A DNA stretch of 64,000 nt from Baaleninema simplex PCC 7105. GTDB taxonomy: Bacteria; Cyanobacteriota; Cyanobacteriia; Cyanobacteriales; Geitlerinemataceae. Below the pieces are notes generated by a model. The model did not search any database and was not told the origin of the DNA. It saw only the letters and a program-made list of their open reading frames with translations. Numbering within the stretch: the first letter of the stretch is position 1; each line of letters starts with the position of its first letter. Of the stretch, positions 44,168 to 53,357 are shown in pieces. The stretch lies in the NCBI RefSeq assembly GCF_000332355.1, contig NZ_KB235958.1, positions 3,625,561 to 3,689,560 of the forward strand, read 5' to 3'. Both the position numbers and the translations under genes were made by a program.

Positions 44168-46399
44168 ATGGGAAAAGTTATCGGTATCGACCTCGGGACG
44201 ACGAACAGCTGTGTTGCCGTATTAGAAGGCGGCAAACCCGTCGTCATTCCCAACTCCGAAGGCGGACGCACCACGCCGAGCATGGTGGGGTTTACCAAAT
44301 CGGGCGATCGCCTCGTCGGCCAACTGGCCAAGCGCCAGGCCGTGACGAACGCCGAAAATACCGTCTACAGCATCAAGCGGTTTATCGGCCGTCGTTGGGA
44401 AGAAACAGAAGAAGAGCGATCGCGAGTACCCTATACCTGCATCGTCGGACGGGACAATACGGTCGACGTTAAAATTCGCGATCGCCCCCACACCCCCCAA
44501 GAAATTTCGGCGACGATCCTGCAAAAACTCAAACAGGACGCCGAAACCTACCTCGGCGAACCCGTCTATCAAGCGGTCATAACCGTTCCGGCCTACTTCA
44601 CCGACGGACAGCGGCAAGCGACCAAAGACGCCGGAACCATTGCCGGTTTGGAAGTGCTGCGGATTATTAACGAGCCGACCGCCGCCGCCTTAGCCTACGG
44701 TCTCGACAAAAAAGACGGCGATCGTACCGTTCTCGTGTTCGACCTCGGCGGCGGAACCTTCGACGTCTCGATCCTACAACTCGGAGACGGCGTGTTCGAG
44801 GTCAAAGCCACCGCCGGAAACAACCACCTCGGCGGCGACGACTTCGACAGCGCAGTCGTTCGCTGGCTCGTCGAGCAGTTCCGAGAGCAGAGCAATATCG
44901 ACCTCTCGGGCGACAAAATGGCCATGCAGCGGGTACGCGAAGCGGCCGAAAAAGCCAAAATCGAACTGTCGTCCGTCACCAAAACCGCCGTAAATCTACC
45001 TTTTATTACCGCCGACGAAACCGGCCCCAAACATCTCGAAGTCGAACTGACTCGCACCCAGTTTGAAGAACTGGTACAGCCGCTGGTAGAGAACACCATC
45101 GAGCCGGTCAGCCGCGCCATCGAAGACGCCAACATCGCCCCCGAAGAGATCGATCGCATCGTCCTCGTGGGGGGATCGACGCGGATGCCTGCCGTGCAAG
45201 CGGCAATTCGCGAGTACTTCGGCGGACGAGACCCCGATCGCTCGGTGAATCCCGACGAAGCTGTGGCTATGGGCGCAGCCATTCAAGCCGGAGTCCTCGG
45301 GGGCGAAGTCCAAGACGTCCTGCTGCTCGACGTGACCCCACTGTCCCTCGGAATCGAGACCCTCGGAGAAGTGTTCACCAAGATTATCGAGCGCAACACC
45401 ACCATTCCCACCAGCAAATCTCAGATGTTTTCCACCGCCACCGACGGTCAAACCTCCGTCGAAGTTCACGCCCTGCAAGGGGAACGGGCGATGGCAAGAG
45501 ATAACAAGAGCTTGGGCAAATTTATCTTGATGGGGATTCCTCCGGCCCCACGCGGCATTCCCCAAATCGAAGTCAGCTTTGAAATCGATGCCAACGGCAT
45601 CCTCAACGTTTCAGCTCGAGACAAAGGTACCGGCCGCGCTCAAAGTATCAAAATCACCAGTACCGGCGGTTTGAGCCAAGAAGAAATCGAGCAGATGCGC
45701 CAAGAGGCCGAAGTGAATGCCGAGCGGGACGAAGAACTGCGGGCGTTAGCCGAACTGCGAAACCAAGCCGACGCTCTGTTTTACAACTACGAAGATACCC
45801 TCAAACACAACGCCGATCTCGTCAGCGATCGCCTGAAACTCGAGGTGACCGAAACCGCTCATCGCTTGCGGGAAGCCCTCGAAGAACAACAACCCGATCT
45901 CGAAGAAATTCGATCGCGGCTGGCGGACTTCCAAAAAACCCTGTTCGCCATCGGCTCGGCGGTATACCAAGGGGAAGCCCCCTCAGACGAGGGAAACGAC
46001 GAACTCGAAACGGCATTACCGTCTTCCGACGGGTTCGACGCCCTCGAATCGGGAGACTTCGATCGAAGCCTGTCCCCAGACTCAGAACCGTCACCCGATC
46101 GACTCGACGACGAACTCAGTTTAGACTTAGATAAAGAACTGCAAGATCTCGAAGCCTTGCTGTCTGAGGACAAATCGTCCCGAGCCGTTAAAGCGTCTCC
46201 ACCTCCCCAGACGCCCGACGATCCCTTAACACCTCCCAAAAAACACCCGCCTCGGAAGCCCAAAACCCCGCCACCGAACACTCGGGGTCAAGAAAAAAAA
46301 CCCCCGTCACAGGAGGCTAAAGGCAGTAATCCCTTCGAGATTTCGACCCCAGACTCGCCGCCCTCAACGGATGCCGACCCAGACAATCCGTTCTTCTAA
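44168..46399 (+). CDS. dnaK: DnaK (Hsp70, DnaK2-like) chaperone with long acidic/Pro-rich tail
   Basis: 743 residues; DnaK2-type proteins usually have about 635. The nucleotide-binding domain (1-385) has [20 protein letters not shown] at the start, [20 protein letters not shown] and [32 protein letters not shown] supports the DnaK2 group rather than DnaK3. The substrate-binding domain ends near 595. From about 600 on, the normal lid end is replaced or extended by about 140 residues rich in Asp/Glu, Ser and Pro, ending DPDNPFF. The tail has no recognised domain and may bind a partner or tune the lid. Placed between grpE and dnaJ. Confidence 0.96.
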   Translation: MGKVIGIDLGTTNSCVAVLEGGKPVVIPNSEGGRTTPSMVGFTKSGDRLVGQLAKRQAVTNAENTVYSIKRFIGRRWEETEEERSRVPYTCIVGRDNTVDVKIRDRPHTPQEISATILQKLKQDAETYLGEPVYQAVITVPAYFTDGQRQATKDAGTIAGLEVLRIINEPTAAALAYGLDKKDGDRTVLVFDLGGGTFDVSILQLGDGVFEVKATAGNNHLGGDDFDSAVVRWLVEQFREQSNIDLSGDKMAMQRVREAAEKAKIELSSVTKTAVNLPFITADETGPKHLEVELTRTQFEELVQPLVENTIEPVSRAIEDANIAPEEIDRIVLVGGSTRMPAVQAAIREYFGGRDPDRSVNPDEAVAMGAAIQAGVLGGEVQDVLLLDVTPLSLGIETLGEVFTKIIERNTTIPTSKSQMFSTATDGQTSVEVHALQGERAMARDNKSLGKFILMGIPPAPRGIPQIEVSFEIDANGILNVSARDKGTGRAQSIKITSTGGLSQEEIEQMRQEAEVNAERDEELRALAELRNQADALFYNYEDTLKHNADLVSDRLKLEVTETAHRLREALEEQQPDLEEIRSRLADFQKTLFAIGSAVYQGEAPSDEGNDELETALPSSDGFDALESGDFDRSLSPDSEPSPDRLDDELSLDLDKELQDLEALLSEDKSSRAVKASPPPQTPDDPLTPPKKHPPRKPKTPPPNTRGQEKKPPSQEAKGSNPFEISTPDSPPSTDADPDNPFF

Positions 46400-46499
46400 A
46401 GGCTAGCTCGATTTCCGCCCCAGCGCCCCGAGTGGCGATCGGGCGGTTTCTCCACCCCTCGTTGTCGTGTCCAAAACCCCCAAACAGTAAATAGCGCGT

Positions 46500-47630
46500 A
46501 TGGCTGTCGATTATTACGAACTGCTCGGCGTTTCTCGCAGCGCCGATAAAGACGAAATCAAGCGAGCCTTCCGGCGACTCGCTCGGAAATACCACCCCGA
46601 CGTCAACAAAGAAGACGGGGCTGAAGAGCGGTTTAAAGAAATCAACCGCGCTTACGAAGTGCTGTCAGATCCGGAACTGCGAAATCGTTACGATCGCTTT
46701 GGCGAAGCAGGCGTCAGCTCCGGCGCAGCCGGTCCGGGTTTTTCTGACTTTTCCGACTTTTCCGGTGGATTTGCCGATATTTTCGAGACGTTTTTCAGTG
46801 GATTCGGCGGTGCCACCCAAACCCGTCGCCGTAGCGGACCGACTCGCGGCGACGACCTGCGCCTGGACTTAAAACTCGACTTCCGCGAAGCAGTATTCGG
46901 AGGCGAAAAAGAAATTCGCATCGGCCATCTCGAAACCTGCGAAACCTGCAATGGAACCGGTGCCAAACCGGGAACGCGACCGAGTAGCTGCGGCACTTGC
47001 GGCGGGTCGGGACAGGTGCGCCGCGCCACCCGCACCCCCTTCGGGAGCTTTACCCAAGTGTCGGTTTGTCCGACCTGTAACGGTAGTGGTCAGGTCATCG
47101 AAGAAAAATGCGGCACTTGCGCGGGAAAAGGACAAAAACAAGTCACTAAAAAGCTAAAAATTACCATTCCCGCCGGAGTCGATAACGGGACGCGCTTGCG
47201 GGTGCAGTCGGAAGGAGACGCCGGAAAACGCAACGGACCGCCGGGGGATTTGTACGTTTATCTGTTCGTCAACGAAGATCCCGAATTCAAACGCGACGGT
47301 ATTAACATCCTGTCGGACATTAACATTAGCTATTTACAAGCCATTCTCGGCTGTAAAATTCCCGTTCGGACGCTAGACGGGAAAGAAGACATCGAAGTGA
47401 CGATTCCCCCCGGAACGCAACCGGGACATCAGATCGTCCTCGAAGAACAAGGTGTACCTCGGTTGGGCAATCCCGTCAGTCGCGGCGATCGTATTTTGAC
47501 GGTGAACGTCCAGATTCCTACCAAAGTCAGCACCGAAGAGCGAGAACTGTTGGAAAAACTCGCGAAACTTCGTGGCGATCGCTTTGGAAAAGGAGGTGTC
47601 GAAGGGTTTTTAGGAGGACTGTTCAAGTGA
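46500..47630 (+). CDS. dnaJ: DnaJ co-chaperone
   Basis: 376 residues, full type I DnaJ. The J domain has the HPD motif in [12 protein letters not shown] (about 31-38). A Gly/Phe-rich linker ([16 protein letters not shown]) follows, then four zinc CxxCxGxG motifs ([32 protein letters not shown]), the substrate-binding C-terminal domains and a dimerisation end. It delivers clients to DnaK and stimulates its ATPase. The stop overlaps the GTG start of the TusA-like gene (GTGA). Confidence 0.97.
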   Translation: MAVDYYELLGVSRSADKDEIKRAFRRLARKYHPDVNKEDGAEERFKEINRAYEVLSDPELRNRYDRFGEAGVSSGAAGPGFSDFSDFSGGFADIFETFFSGFGGATQTRRRSGPTRGDDLRLDLKLDFREAVFGGEKEIRIGHLETCETCNGTGAKPGTRPSSCGTCGGSGQVRRATRTPFGSFTQVSVCPTCNGSGQVIEEKCGTCAGKGQKQVTKKLKITIPAGVDNGTRLRVQSEGDAGKRNGPPGDLYVYLFVNEDPEFKRDGINILSDINISYLQAILGCKIPVRTLDGKEDIEVTIPPGTQPGHQIVLEEQGVPRLGNPVSRGDRILTVNVQIPTKVSTEERELLEKLAKLRGDRFGKGGVEGFLGGLFK

Positions 47631-47878
47631 GCCAGCCTGCAACCTCGACCCCCGACGCCCAAATGGATTTGCGGGGAACGCCCTGTCCGATTAACTTCGT
47701 GCGGACGAAACTGCGCCTGCAACAGATGGAACCGGGTCAACTGCTCGAAGTGTGGCTCGATCCCGGCGAACCGATCGAACAGGTTCCCGAAAGTCTGACG
47801 GTGGCCGGATATACCGTCGAAGATATCGACGATCGCTCGGAGTTTTTCGTGTTGTACGTCCGTCGTCCCCGAGCATGA
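47627..47878 (+). CDS. TusA/SirA-like sulfurtransferase
   Basis: 83 residues from GTG 47627, which overlaps the dnaJ stop; an internal ATG at 47663 is the alternative. The fold is marked by [12 protein letters not shown] with the reactive Cys20; the usual CPxP is CPIN here, as seen in cyanobacterial members. TusA-type proteins relay persulfide sulfur to tRNA thiolation or cofactor synthesis. The overlaps with dnaJ and rsgA on both sides imply tight co-expression. Confidence 0.9.
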   Translation: MSQPATSTPDAQMDLRGTPCPINFVRTKLRLQQMEPGQLLEVWLDPGEPIEQVPESLTVAGYTVEDIDDRSEFFVLYVRRPRA

Positions 47879-48957
47879 GCGAGCCGCGTGTGAGTTCCCC
47901 GACCTGTTCCGAAACGCTCCCGGTGGGAACGGTGTTAGCAACCCAGGCTAACTTTTATCAGGTTCAACTCGACCCAGATGCGGGCTGGCCGAAATCGTCG
48001 CTGTTGTGTACCCGCCGCACGCGCTTGAAGAAAATCGGCCAACAGGTGATGGTGGGCGATCGCGTCGCGGTAGAAGAACCCGATTGGGAAGGGGAGCGGG
48101 GAGCGATCGCCGAGGTTTTACCCCGACGTACCGAACTCGATCGCCCCCCGGTGGCCAACGCCGATTGCGTGTTGCTGGTGTTCGCCATCGAAGAACCCAC
48201 CCTCGATCCCGTACAACTCAGTCGGTTTCTCGTCAAAGCCGAATCGACTCAACTGGGGGTGCAGTTATGTCTCAACAAAAGCGATTTGGTGGCGGAGGAC
48301 GAACGCCGACAGTGGCGCGATCGCCTGAGAGCGTGGGGTTACGATCCCCTGTTCCTCAGCGTTTTAACGGGATTGGGCCTCGACGAACTCCAGCAACACC
48401 TGCGCGATCGCATTACCATTTTGGCCGGACCGTCAGGGGTCGGGAAATCTAGCACCATCAACCGACTGATTCCCTCGGCGAACTTGCGAGTCGCTCGCGT
48501 GTCGGGAAAATTGGGACGCGGACGCCATACCACCCGCCACGTGGAACTGTTCGAGTTACCCAGCGGGGGATTGCTGGCAGATACCCCCGGCTTCAACCAA
48601 CCGGAATTCGATTGTACGCCGGCCGAACTAGGCGGGTGTTTTCCCGAAATCCGACAGCGGTTGGAGTTTCAAACCTGTCAGTTTAGCGACTGTCTCCATC
48701 GGGAAGAACCCAACTGTGTCGTTCGGGGTGATTGGGAGCGCTACGAGCATTATTTGAGCTTTCTCGAGGAGGCGATCGCCCGTCAAGACGCCTTGCAACA
48801 ACTCGGCGATCGCGAATCGACGCTGAAAATGAAAACGACCCGCGACGGACGCCGCTATTACGAACCCAAACTGGCCTCGAAAAAGTATCGTCGGATATCC
48901 CGACGCCGCCAACACCAGGACTTACAAGATCTCTGCGAGGAGTTCGACGAACTTTAA
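47875..48957 (+). CDS. rsgA: RsgA, ribosome small-subunit biogenesis GTPase
   Basis: 360 residues from ATG 47875 ([11 protein letters not shown]), overlapping the previous stop as ATGA. An N-terminal OB fold (about 20-90) precedes a circularly permuted GTPase: G4 NKSD, then G5/G1 order reversed with GPSGVGKSS (P-loop), G2 RHTTRH and G3 DTPGF. A zinc finger follows (CxxxxQFSDCLHREEPNC). It checks 30S maturation. The C-terminal basic extension (KKYRRISRRRQH) probably contacts rRNA. Confidence 0.95.
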   Translation: MSEPRVSSPTCSETLPVGTVLATQANFYQVQLDPDAGWPKSSLLCTRRTRLKKIGQQVMVGDRVAVEEPDWEGERGAIAEVLPRRTELDRPPVANADCVLLVFAIEEPTLDPVQLSRFLVKAESTQLGVQLCLNKSDLVAEDERRQWRDRLRAWGYDPLFLSVLTGLGLDELQQHLRDRITILAGPSGVGKSSTINRLIPSANLRVARVSGKLGRGRHTTRHVELFELPSGGLLADTPGFNQPEFDCTPAELGGCFPEIRQRLEFQTCQFSDCLHREEPNCVVRGDWERYEHYLSFLEEAIARQDALQQLGDRESTLKMKTTRDGRRYYEPKLASKKYRRISRRRQHQDLQDLCEEFDEL

Positions 48958-48962
48958 AAGGC

Positions 48963-48995
48963 AAACCCCCGGCTTCCAAGAGAAACTCGGGGTTT
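48963..48995 (+). terminator. Possible terminator after rsgA
   Basis: AAACCCC and GGGGTTT arms enclose about 19 bases, 5 bases past the rsgA stop. There is no long T run, so this is tentative. Confidence 0.4.
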
Positions 48996-49063
48996 ATCGG
49001 ATAAAAGAGGAAACGATCGCGATCGCTCCCTCTCCAGTGGAAACGAGTCGATCGCGCGATCGT

Positions 49064-49219
49064 TCAACGAAGATAGTTGGCTTCAGCCTCGAGTTGACGG
49101 AGTAGCTTTTCGTCGCCATTGGCGCGAGCGACTTCCATACGACGTTGTAAGGTTTGCATCATCGCGGTGCGGTGGGTTTCAGCCGCTTCTCGGACGGCTT
49201 TTCGAGTGATTTTGTTCAT
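49064..49219 (-). CDS. 51-residue conserved-looking small protein
   Basis: Begins MNKITRKAVREAAETHRTA and ends RQLEAEANYLR; the centre is MMQTLQRRMEVARANGDEKL. It is very basic and helical throughout. The sequence resembles short proteins seen in other cyanobacteria (RRMEVARAxGDExLxRQLEAEA). Its codon use fits resident genes. Function unknown. It is convergent with rsgA. Confidence 0.75.
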   Translation of the reverse strand: MNKITRKAVREAAETHRTAMMQTLQRRMEVARANGDEKLLRQLEAEANYLR

Positions 49220-49371
49220 GGCAAACAGAAAATTTTAAGACTATAGTTTATAGGTTCACTGTTTAATATATCATTTTCAAGATTTGACGGTATCGGACGT
49301 TACCGAATTGTTACGATCGCGAAATCGAACCAGGATGTTAAAATTCCTGAAGTTTGCCGAGACAATCGCTT

Positions 49372-49884
49372 ATGCGACGCCCCCCGAGACGGACTCGAAC
49401 TCCCCATATTATCCTCACCGCAATCCTTTTGGCGATGAGTGCCGGAGGAGCCGTTGCCTTCAGTCGTTACCGAGCCAACCAGCATAAAATCGCCCAATGT
49501 ACCCAACTCGTCGATCGCGTCAATCAAGGGTACGCCAAAGCGATCGCCTTTCAAGGCCAAGACGTCGCCGCTCTCAACAACCTCGCCGAAGACTTAGCCA
49601 ACGTCGCCGGACAGTTACGAGCGATCGACGTAACGGACGAAACCCTCAGCCAGCAACGACAGCGTTTCGCCCAAGCCTACCGAGAACTCAGCGACGCCTA
49701 CCGTCAGATGGGAACGGCGTTAGACGCTGCTGAAACTGCCCCCAGAACCGAATCCGGGCGAGATCGCGTCCGCCAAGCCCAAGCCGACGTCAAAGCCGCC
49801 GGAGCCCAAGCCCACCAAGCCGCCCGATACGTAGACGAACTGGCGATCGAAATCAACCAATATTGCGGAGTTGCCTCGAATTGA
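49372..49884 (+). CDS. Membrane-anchored coiled-coil hypothetical protein
   Basis: 170 residues from ATG 49372 (MRRPPRRTRTPH). A basic N-terminus and one membrane segment (IILTAILLAMSAGGAVAF, about 13-30) predict an N-in orientation with the rest in the periplasm. The soluble part is helical and Ala/Gln-rich with coiled-coil character, and has cysteines near 43 and close to the C-terminus (YCGVASN). No family was recognised. Confidence 0.8.
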   Translation: MRRPPRRTRTPHIILTAILLAMSAGGAVAFSRYRANQHKIAQCTQLVDRVNQGYAKAIAFQGQDVAALNNLAEDLANVAGQLRAIDVTDETLSQQRQRFAQAYRELSDAYRQMGTALDAAETAPRTESGRDRVRQAQADVKAAGAQAHQAARYVDELAIEINQYCGVASN

Positions 49885-49945
49885 GGAGAGGGGGCGATGA
49901 GGTGAACTGTCCTTACTGTTCCCCGTTCCCCGTTCCCTGTAAAAG

Positions 49946-50830
49946 TCAACCGCGCAATTCCTCGCGGCAATAGTCGATGGTGGGGAGGATGTAATCGGTT
50001 ACGTCGCGAAACCAGGTGCGTAACAATTCGTTAGTGCGATCGTCCTCAATCAGAGCGTTGACAAACGCCGCCCACTCCGGATCGTTTTCCGGCAACACCA
50101 TACCGTAGAATTCACAGGTGATGGGGTCTTCGGGAAAGAACGAATATTCAGACAGCGACAGTTGCAACTTCACCATTTCTCCCAACAACAGCACCTCGTC
50201 GTCTGCGAAACCGTCGAGACTGCCCTGTAACGCCGTCACGCCCTGTTCCGTGGCGACACTGCCCCGAAATCGGATGACATCGGCTTGTGGATAGCGATCG
50301 CGCAGCATTTCTTCTGCGACGGTATCGGCCACCACACCGATCGTCAGTCCCTCCCCAGCCTCGCTTTCTCTGAGGCGATCGCGGGCGTTCTGAGACACCA
50401 GTAACCGCAACCCCGTTAAGAAAAAGGGGCGAGAAAAGGTGACGCCGTCGATCTCGTCGCGAATTGTGTTAGGACCGCATTCGATGTGGACGCGTCCGCT
50501 ACGGACGAGATCGAAGCGAGTGGAAGGACTGCTCGGAACCAGTTTGACAACGGGGAGAATTGAGGAGTCGAGGCGATCGTGCAGTGCGTTCTGTAAGAGT
50601 TCGGCAAAGGCGAGACAATAGCCTCGAAGGTTGCGATTGATGTCGCGGTAGCCAAAAGGAATCGCATCGTCTCGAACGCCGATTCGCAGTTCTCCGGTTT
50701 GTTCGATTTCCCTGAGAACGGATTGGGGAGAAAGGGAGAGGGGGAGAGGGGGAGAAGGGGAGAAGGGGAGAGGAGGAGAGGGGGAGAGGGGGAGAAGAAG
50801 GCTGGAGAGAAAGGCGGCGAGAGGTTTCAT
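49946..50830 (-). CDS. Periplasmic amino-acid-type binding protein (SBP_bac_3)
   Basis: 294 residues. After the leader, TGELRIGVRDDAIPFGYRD starts a type II periplasmic-binding fold. FDLVRSGRVHIECGPNTI, VTFSRPFFLTGLRLLVSQ and FPEDPITCEFYGMVLPEND are typical of polar amino-acid or related binding proteins. The leader (about 5-36, LLLPLSPSPPLPFSPSPP) is written by the CTCTCCCC low-complexity repeat, so whether it works as a signal peptide is unclear. No permease or ATPase gene is adjacent; it may be an orphan sensor. Confidence 0.88.
   Translation of the reverse strand: MKPLAAFLSSLLLPLSPSPPLPFSPSPPLPLSLSPQSVLREIEQTGELRIGVRDDAIPFGYRDINRNLRGYCLAFAELLQNALHDRLDSSILPVVKLVPSSPSTRFDLVRSGRVHIECGPNTIRDEIDGVTFSRPFFLTGLRLLVSQNARDRLRESEAGEGLTIGVVADTVAEEMLRDRYPQADVIRFRGSVATEQGVTALQGSLDGFADDEVLLLGEMVKLQLSLSEYSFFPEDPITCEFYGMVLPENDPEWAAFVNALIEDDRTNELLRTWFRDVTDYILPTIDYCREELRG
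50730..50800. repeat. CTCTCCCC-type array inside a coding region
   Basis: Same low-complexity family as at 17836, 21700 and 61556, here read in frame as the Pro/Ser/Leu leader of the binding protein. Confidence 0.92.
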
Positions 50831-50904
50831 GGTTAGCTGCGCTGTTGGAGGTGTGGACGCGAACTGACAGAGAAACCCCCGTAGAATGGATATCTGATTA
50901 GATT

Positions 50905-51735
50905 TTACGGCGTTTCTGGTTCGGGGGTGGCTTCGGGTTCCGTTTCGGTTTCTGTCGCTTCGGGTTCGGGTGCAGTTTCTGCCTCGACGGGTTCGTCTGC
51001 GGCGTCGGGATTCGGTGTCGCTTCCGGTGTCGGTGTCGCTTCAGATTCAACTTCTCCCTCTGGAGTTTCAGGAGTCGGTGGCGGTTCGAGTTGTCCTTCC
51101 TCACCTTCGCTGGAATTCGGTGGCGGTTCGGCTTTCCAGTCTTCTAGGGTGCGATCGAGCGCGTTTTCCAGATTTGTCGGTAACAACAACACTGTTAACT
51201 CCGCCGCGTCTTCAGTCGGATCGGCGATCGCATAGACGAAATTATCGGTAAAATCCCGCTCTCCGACGAGGAGACGGTGGGTTTCACCGTTTTCGAGGCT
51301 GAAATTTACCGTTGCAACGGGTGTTTCGAGACCGTATTGGGCTGTTTCCTCAGTTTTAACAGAGATCGATCGCTCGGCTTCGGCGTTGGCGAGAGCGGAC
51401 AGTAAAAACGTCACGTAAGCATCGGTGGCGGGGGTGGCGTTTCCCTCGGGTTCGCCGTCTTTCAACGGGGTAAACTCCCAGTTGGCGACGGTAAACTCCT
51501 CTCCATCGGGCGATCGCAATTCTACGGGTTCTGCTAGCGGCGTCAGAGCGATCGCGTAATCCGCTGTGGTGATTTCAATGCTCGTCACCCGTTCTTCGTC
51601 AAAAACGAACGCCCGTTTCTGTTGCGCTTGGCGTTCTTCTTGCTGCGGCGCGATAACGGTATCGTACAACCAAAGACCTCCCGCCAACACGATGGCGAGG
51701 GGAATCAGAACTTGAGTCGATCGCTTGAGCTTCAT
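50905..51735 (-). CDS. DUF4340-domain membrane-anchored protein
   Basis: 276 residues from ATG 51735 (MKLKRSTQVLIPLA); the frame extends into the IS left-end region without sense. One N-terminal membrane segment (about 6-25) is followed by a DUF4340-like beta-rich region (VTSIEITTADYAIALTP...LLVGERDFTDNFVYAI), then an 80-residue disordered tail of Pro, Glu and Thr (ETETEPEATPEPETP). DUF4340 proteins are often linked to gliding/ABC-type systems elsewhere, but none is present. Function unknown. Confidence 0.82.
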   Translation of the reverse strand: MKLKRSTQVLIPLAIVLAGGLWLYDTVIAPQQEERQAQQKRAFVFDEERVTSIEITTADYAIALTPLAEPVELRSPDGEEFTVANWEFTPLKDGEPEGNATPATDAYVTFLLSALANAEAERSISVKTEETAQYGLETPVATVNFSLENGETHRLLVGERDFTDNFVYAIADPTEDAAELTVLLLPTNLENALDRTLEDWKAEPPPNSSEGEEGQLEPPPTPETPEGEVESEATPTPEATPNPDAADEPVEAETAPEPEATETETEPEATPEPETP

Positions 51736-51756
51736 CTTTTCTTCGGCGCGGAGACC

Positions 51757-51804
51757 CCCGCTATACCCGGAAGGGTTAGCGGCGGGAGGAAGCGCCGCCT
51801 CCCG
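51757..51804 (+). mobile_element. Left-end hairpins of the third TnpB element
   Basis: Two consecutive hairpins: CCGCTA-ACCC / GGGT-AGCGG around GGAA (about 51758-51782), and CGGGAGG (51783-51789) / CCTCCCG (51798-51804). The first resembles the right-end hairpin of the element at 1230-1260. Subterminal hairpins are expected for this IS class. Confidence 0.6.
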
Positions 51805-51841
51805 TCTTCGGATTACAACAAACTGTTCTAAAATGTAAGGC

Positions 51842-53128
51842 ATGGTACTGAGAGCCTTCCGATATCGTTTCTACCCGACCTCGGCACAGGAAAACCTCCT
51901 GCGCCGGACTTTGGGCTGCGTTCGTCTGGTTTACAACAAAGCCTTGGCCGCCAGAACCCAGGCGTGGTACGAACGACAAGAACGAATCGGATACCCTCAA
52001 ACCTCGTCGATGTTGACGGCCTGGAAAACCGAAGAAGAGTTGCAGTTTTTGAACGAGGTTAGTTCTGTTCCTTTGCAACAGGGATTGCGACACCTCCAAA
52101 AAGCCTTTAGCAACTTCTTTAGCCATCTGACCAAGTATCCCCGGTTTAAGAAAAAACGCAATGGGGGTAGTGCCGAGTTTACTCGCTCGGCTTTTCGTTG
52201 GAAAGACGGACAGTTGTGGTTGGCGAAATGCAGCGAACCGCTGAACGTCCGTTGGAGTCGCCAACTTCCCAAAGGGGTGGAACCCTCGACGGTCACGGTG
52301 AGTTTCGACCCCTCGGGACGCTGGCACGTTTCGCTGTTGGTCGAAGACGCAACCGTTAAACCGTTGCCCCAAGCCGAGAAATCTATCGGCGTCGATGTGG
52401 GAATTAATTCTTTGGTCGTCACCTCTGATGGTGAGAAGATTACCAATCCCCGACATTTCAACAAACATTACAAACGCTTGAGACGCGCCCAGAAAGCCCT
52501 GTCTCGTAAGATGAAGGGTTCTCGTAACCGAGAGAAAGCGCGTCGGAAAGTAGCGAAGATTCACGCCAAGATTACCGATTCTCGGACAGACTACCTGCAT
52601 AAGCGGTGCGACCCCGCGCCGTCGCACGGCGCTAGGGAACGCGCACCAAGAGAGCTGAGTACCCGACTCGTTCGTGAAAATCAAACGATTGTAGTCGAGG
52701 ACTTGTCGGTCAAAAATATGGTGAAAAACCCGAAATTGGCGAGACATATCTCAGATTGTGCGTGGTCGGAGTTCGTCAACCAACTGGACTATAAGTGTCA
52801 GTGGTACGGACGTACTCTTGTCAAGGTAGATAAGTGGTTTCCGAGTAGTAAGCGATGTGGACATTGCGGACATATCGTCGAATCGTTGCCGTTAAGTGTC
52901 AGAGAGTGGACTTGTCCTGAGTGTGGGACGGTTCACGATCGAGACCTGAATGCGGCGAAGAACCTGTTGGCGGCGGGACACGCCGTGTCAGTCTGTGGAG
53001 CGGACATAAGACGCAGTCTTCGCAGCTCTCGGAGCTTGCATCCGAGAGAACGAAGACCCAAAGGGCATCCGTCCGGAGGGCAGTTGCGAAAGACCCGCAA
53101 GGGACCGAAGCAGAAACCCAAATCGTGA
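51842..53128 (+). CDS. tnpB: TnpB-family RNA-guided nuclease with in-frame palindromic insertion
   Basis: 428 residues. The triad is intact: GVDVGINSLVV (Asp), VVEDLSVKNM (Glu) and RDLNAAKNL (Asp). The zinc ribbon is complete (CGHCGHIV...CPECG). Between DYLHK and LSTRLVRENQ, where relatives are continuous, 17 extra residues (RCDPAPSHGARERAPRE) come from a palindromic element at 52604-52654. The insertion precedes the catalytic Glu, so activity is uncertain. No TnpA is adjacent. The right end lies at 53140-53180. Confidence 0.93.
   Translation: MVLRAFRYRFYPTSAQENLLRRTLGCVRLVYNKALAARTQAWYERQERIGYPQTSSMLTAWKTEEELQFLNEVSSVPLQQGLRHLQKAFSNFFSHLTKYPRFKKKRNGGSAEFTRSAFRWKDGQLWLAKCSEPLNVRWSRQLPKGVEPSTVTVSFDPSGRWHVSLLVEDATVKPLPQAEKSIGVDVGINSLVVTSDGEKITNPRHFNKHYKRLRRAQKALSRKMKGSRNREKARRKVAKIHAKITDSRTDYLHKRCDPAPSHGARERAPRELSTRLVRENQTIVVEDLSVKNMVKNPKLARHISDCAWSEFVNQLDYKCQWYGRTLVKVDKWFPSSKRCGHCGHIVESLPLSVREWTCPECGTVHDRDLNAAKNLLAAGHAVSVCGADIRRSLRSSRSLHPRERRPKGHPSGGQLRKTRKGPKQKPKS
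52604..52654. repeat. 51-nt palindromic element inserted in frame in tnpB
   Basis: GGTGCG (52605-52610) pairs with CGCACC (52642-52647); the inner stem GCGCCGT / ACGGCGC closes a CGC loop. The inserted length is exactly 17 codons. Confidence 0.88.
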
Positions 53129-53139
53129 GGTTTGGGAAT

Positions 53140-53180
53140 CCCCCGCTACAGCCACCAGGTTTAGCGGGGGAGGATGTCAA
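53140..53180 (+). mobile_element. Right end of the third TnpB element
   Basis: CCCCCGCTA (53140-53148) pairs with TAGCGGGGG (53162-53170), followed by AGGATGTCAA. The expected omega-RNA guide would begin at about 53181. Confidence 0.75.
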
Positions 53181-53357
53181 CGACGGTATTACCAATCGGT
53201 TCGTTTTCCTAACATACTGGATCTCGCGACCGGGCGATCGCCGTTTTGCGCCTCACTCGAACCCGATACAATCTTTTAAGAACGATAACTCGAACTTTGG
53301 GCAGTCGAGAACGGTTTCTCGCACTGCTCGATCGACGCACACGCAACGGATCGACGC

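Noticed and set aside
44695..45565. Minus-strand open frames opposite dnaK
   Set aside because: Shadows of a highly conserved gene; long antisense frames follow from GC-rich third positions.
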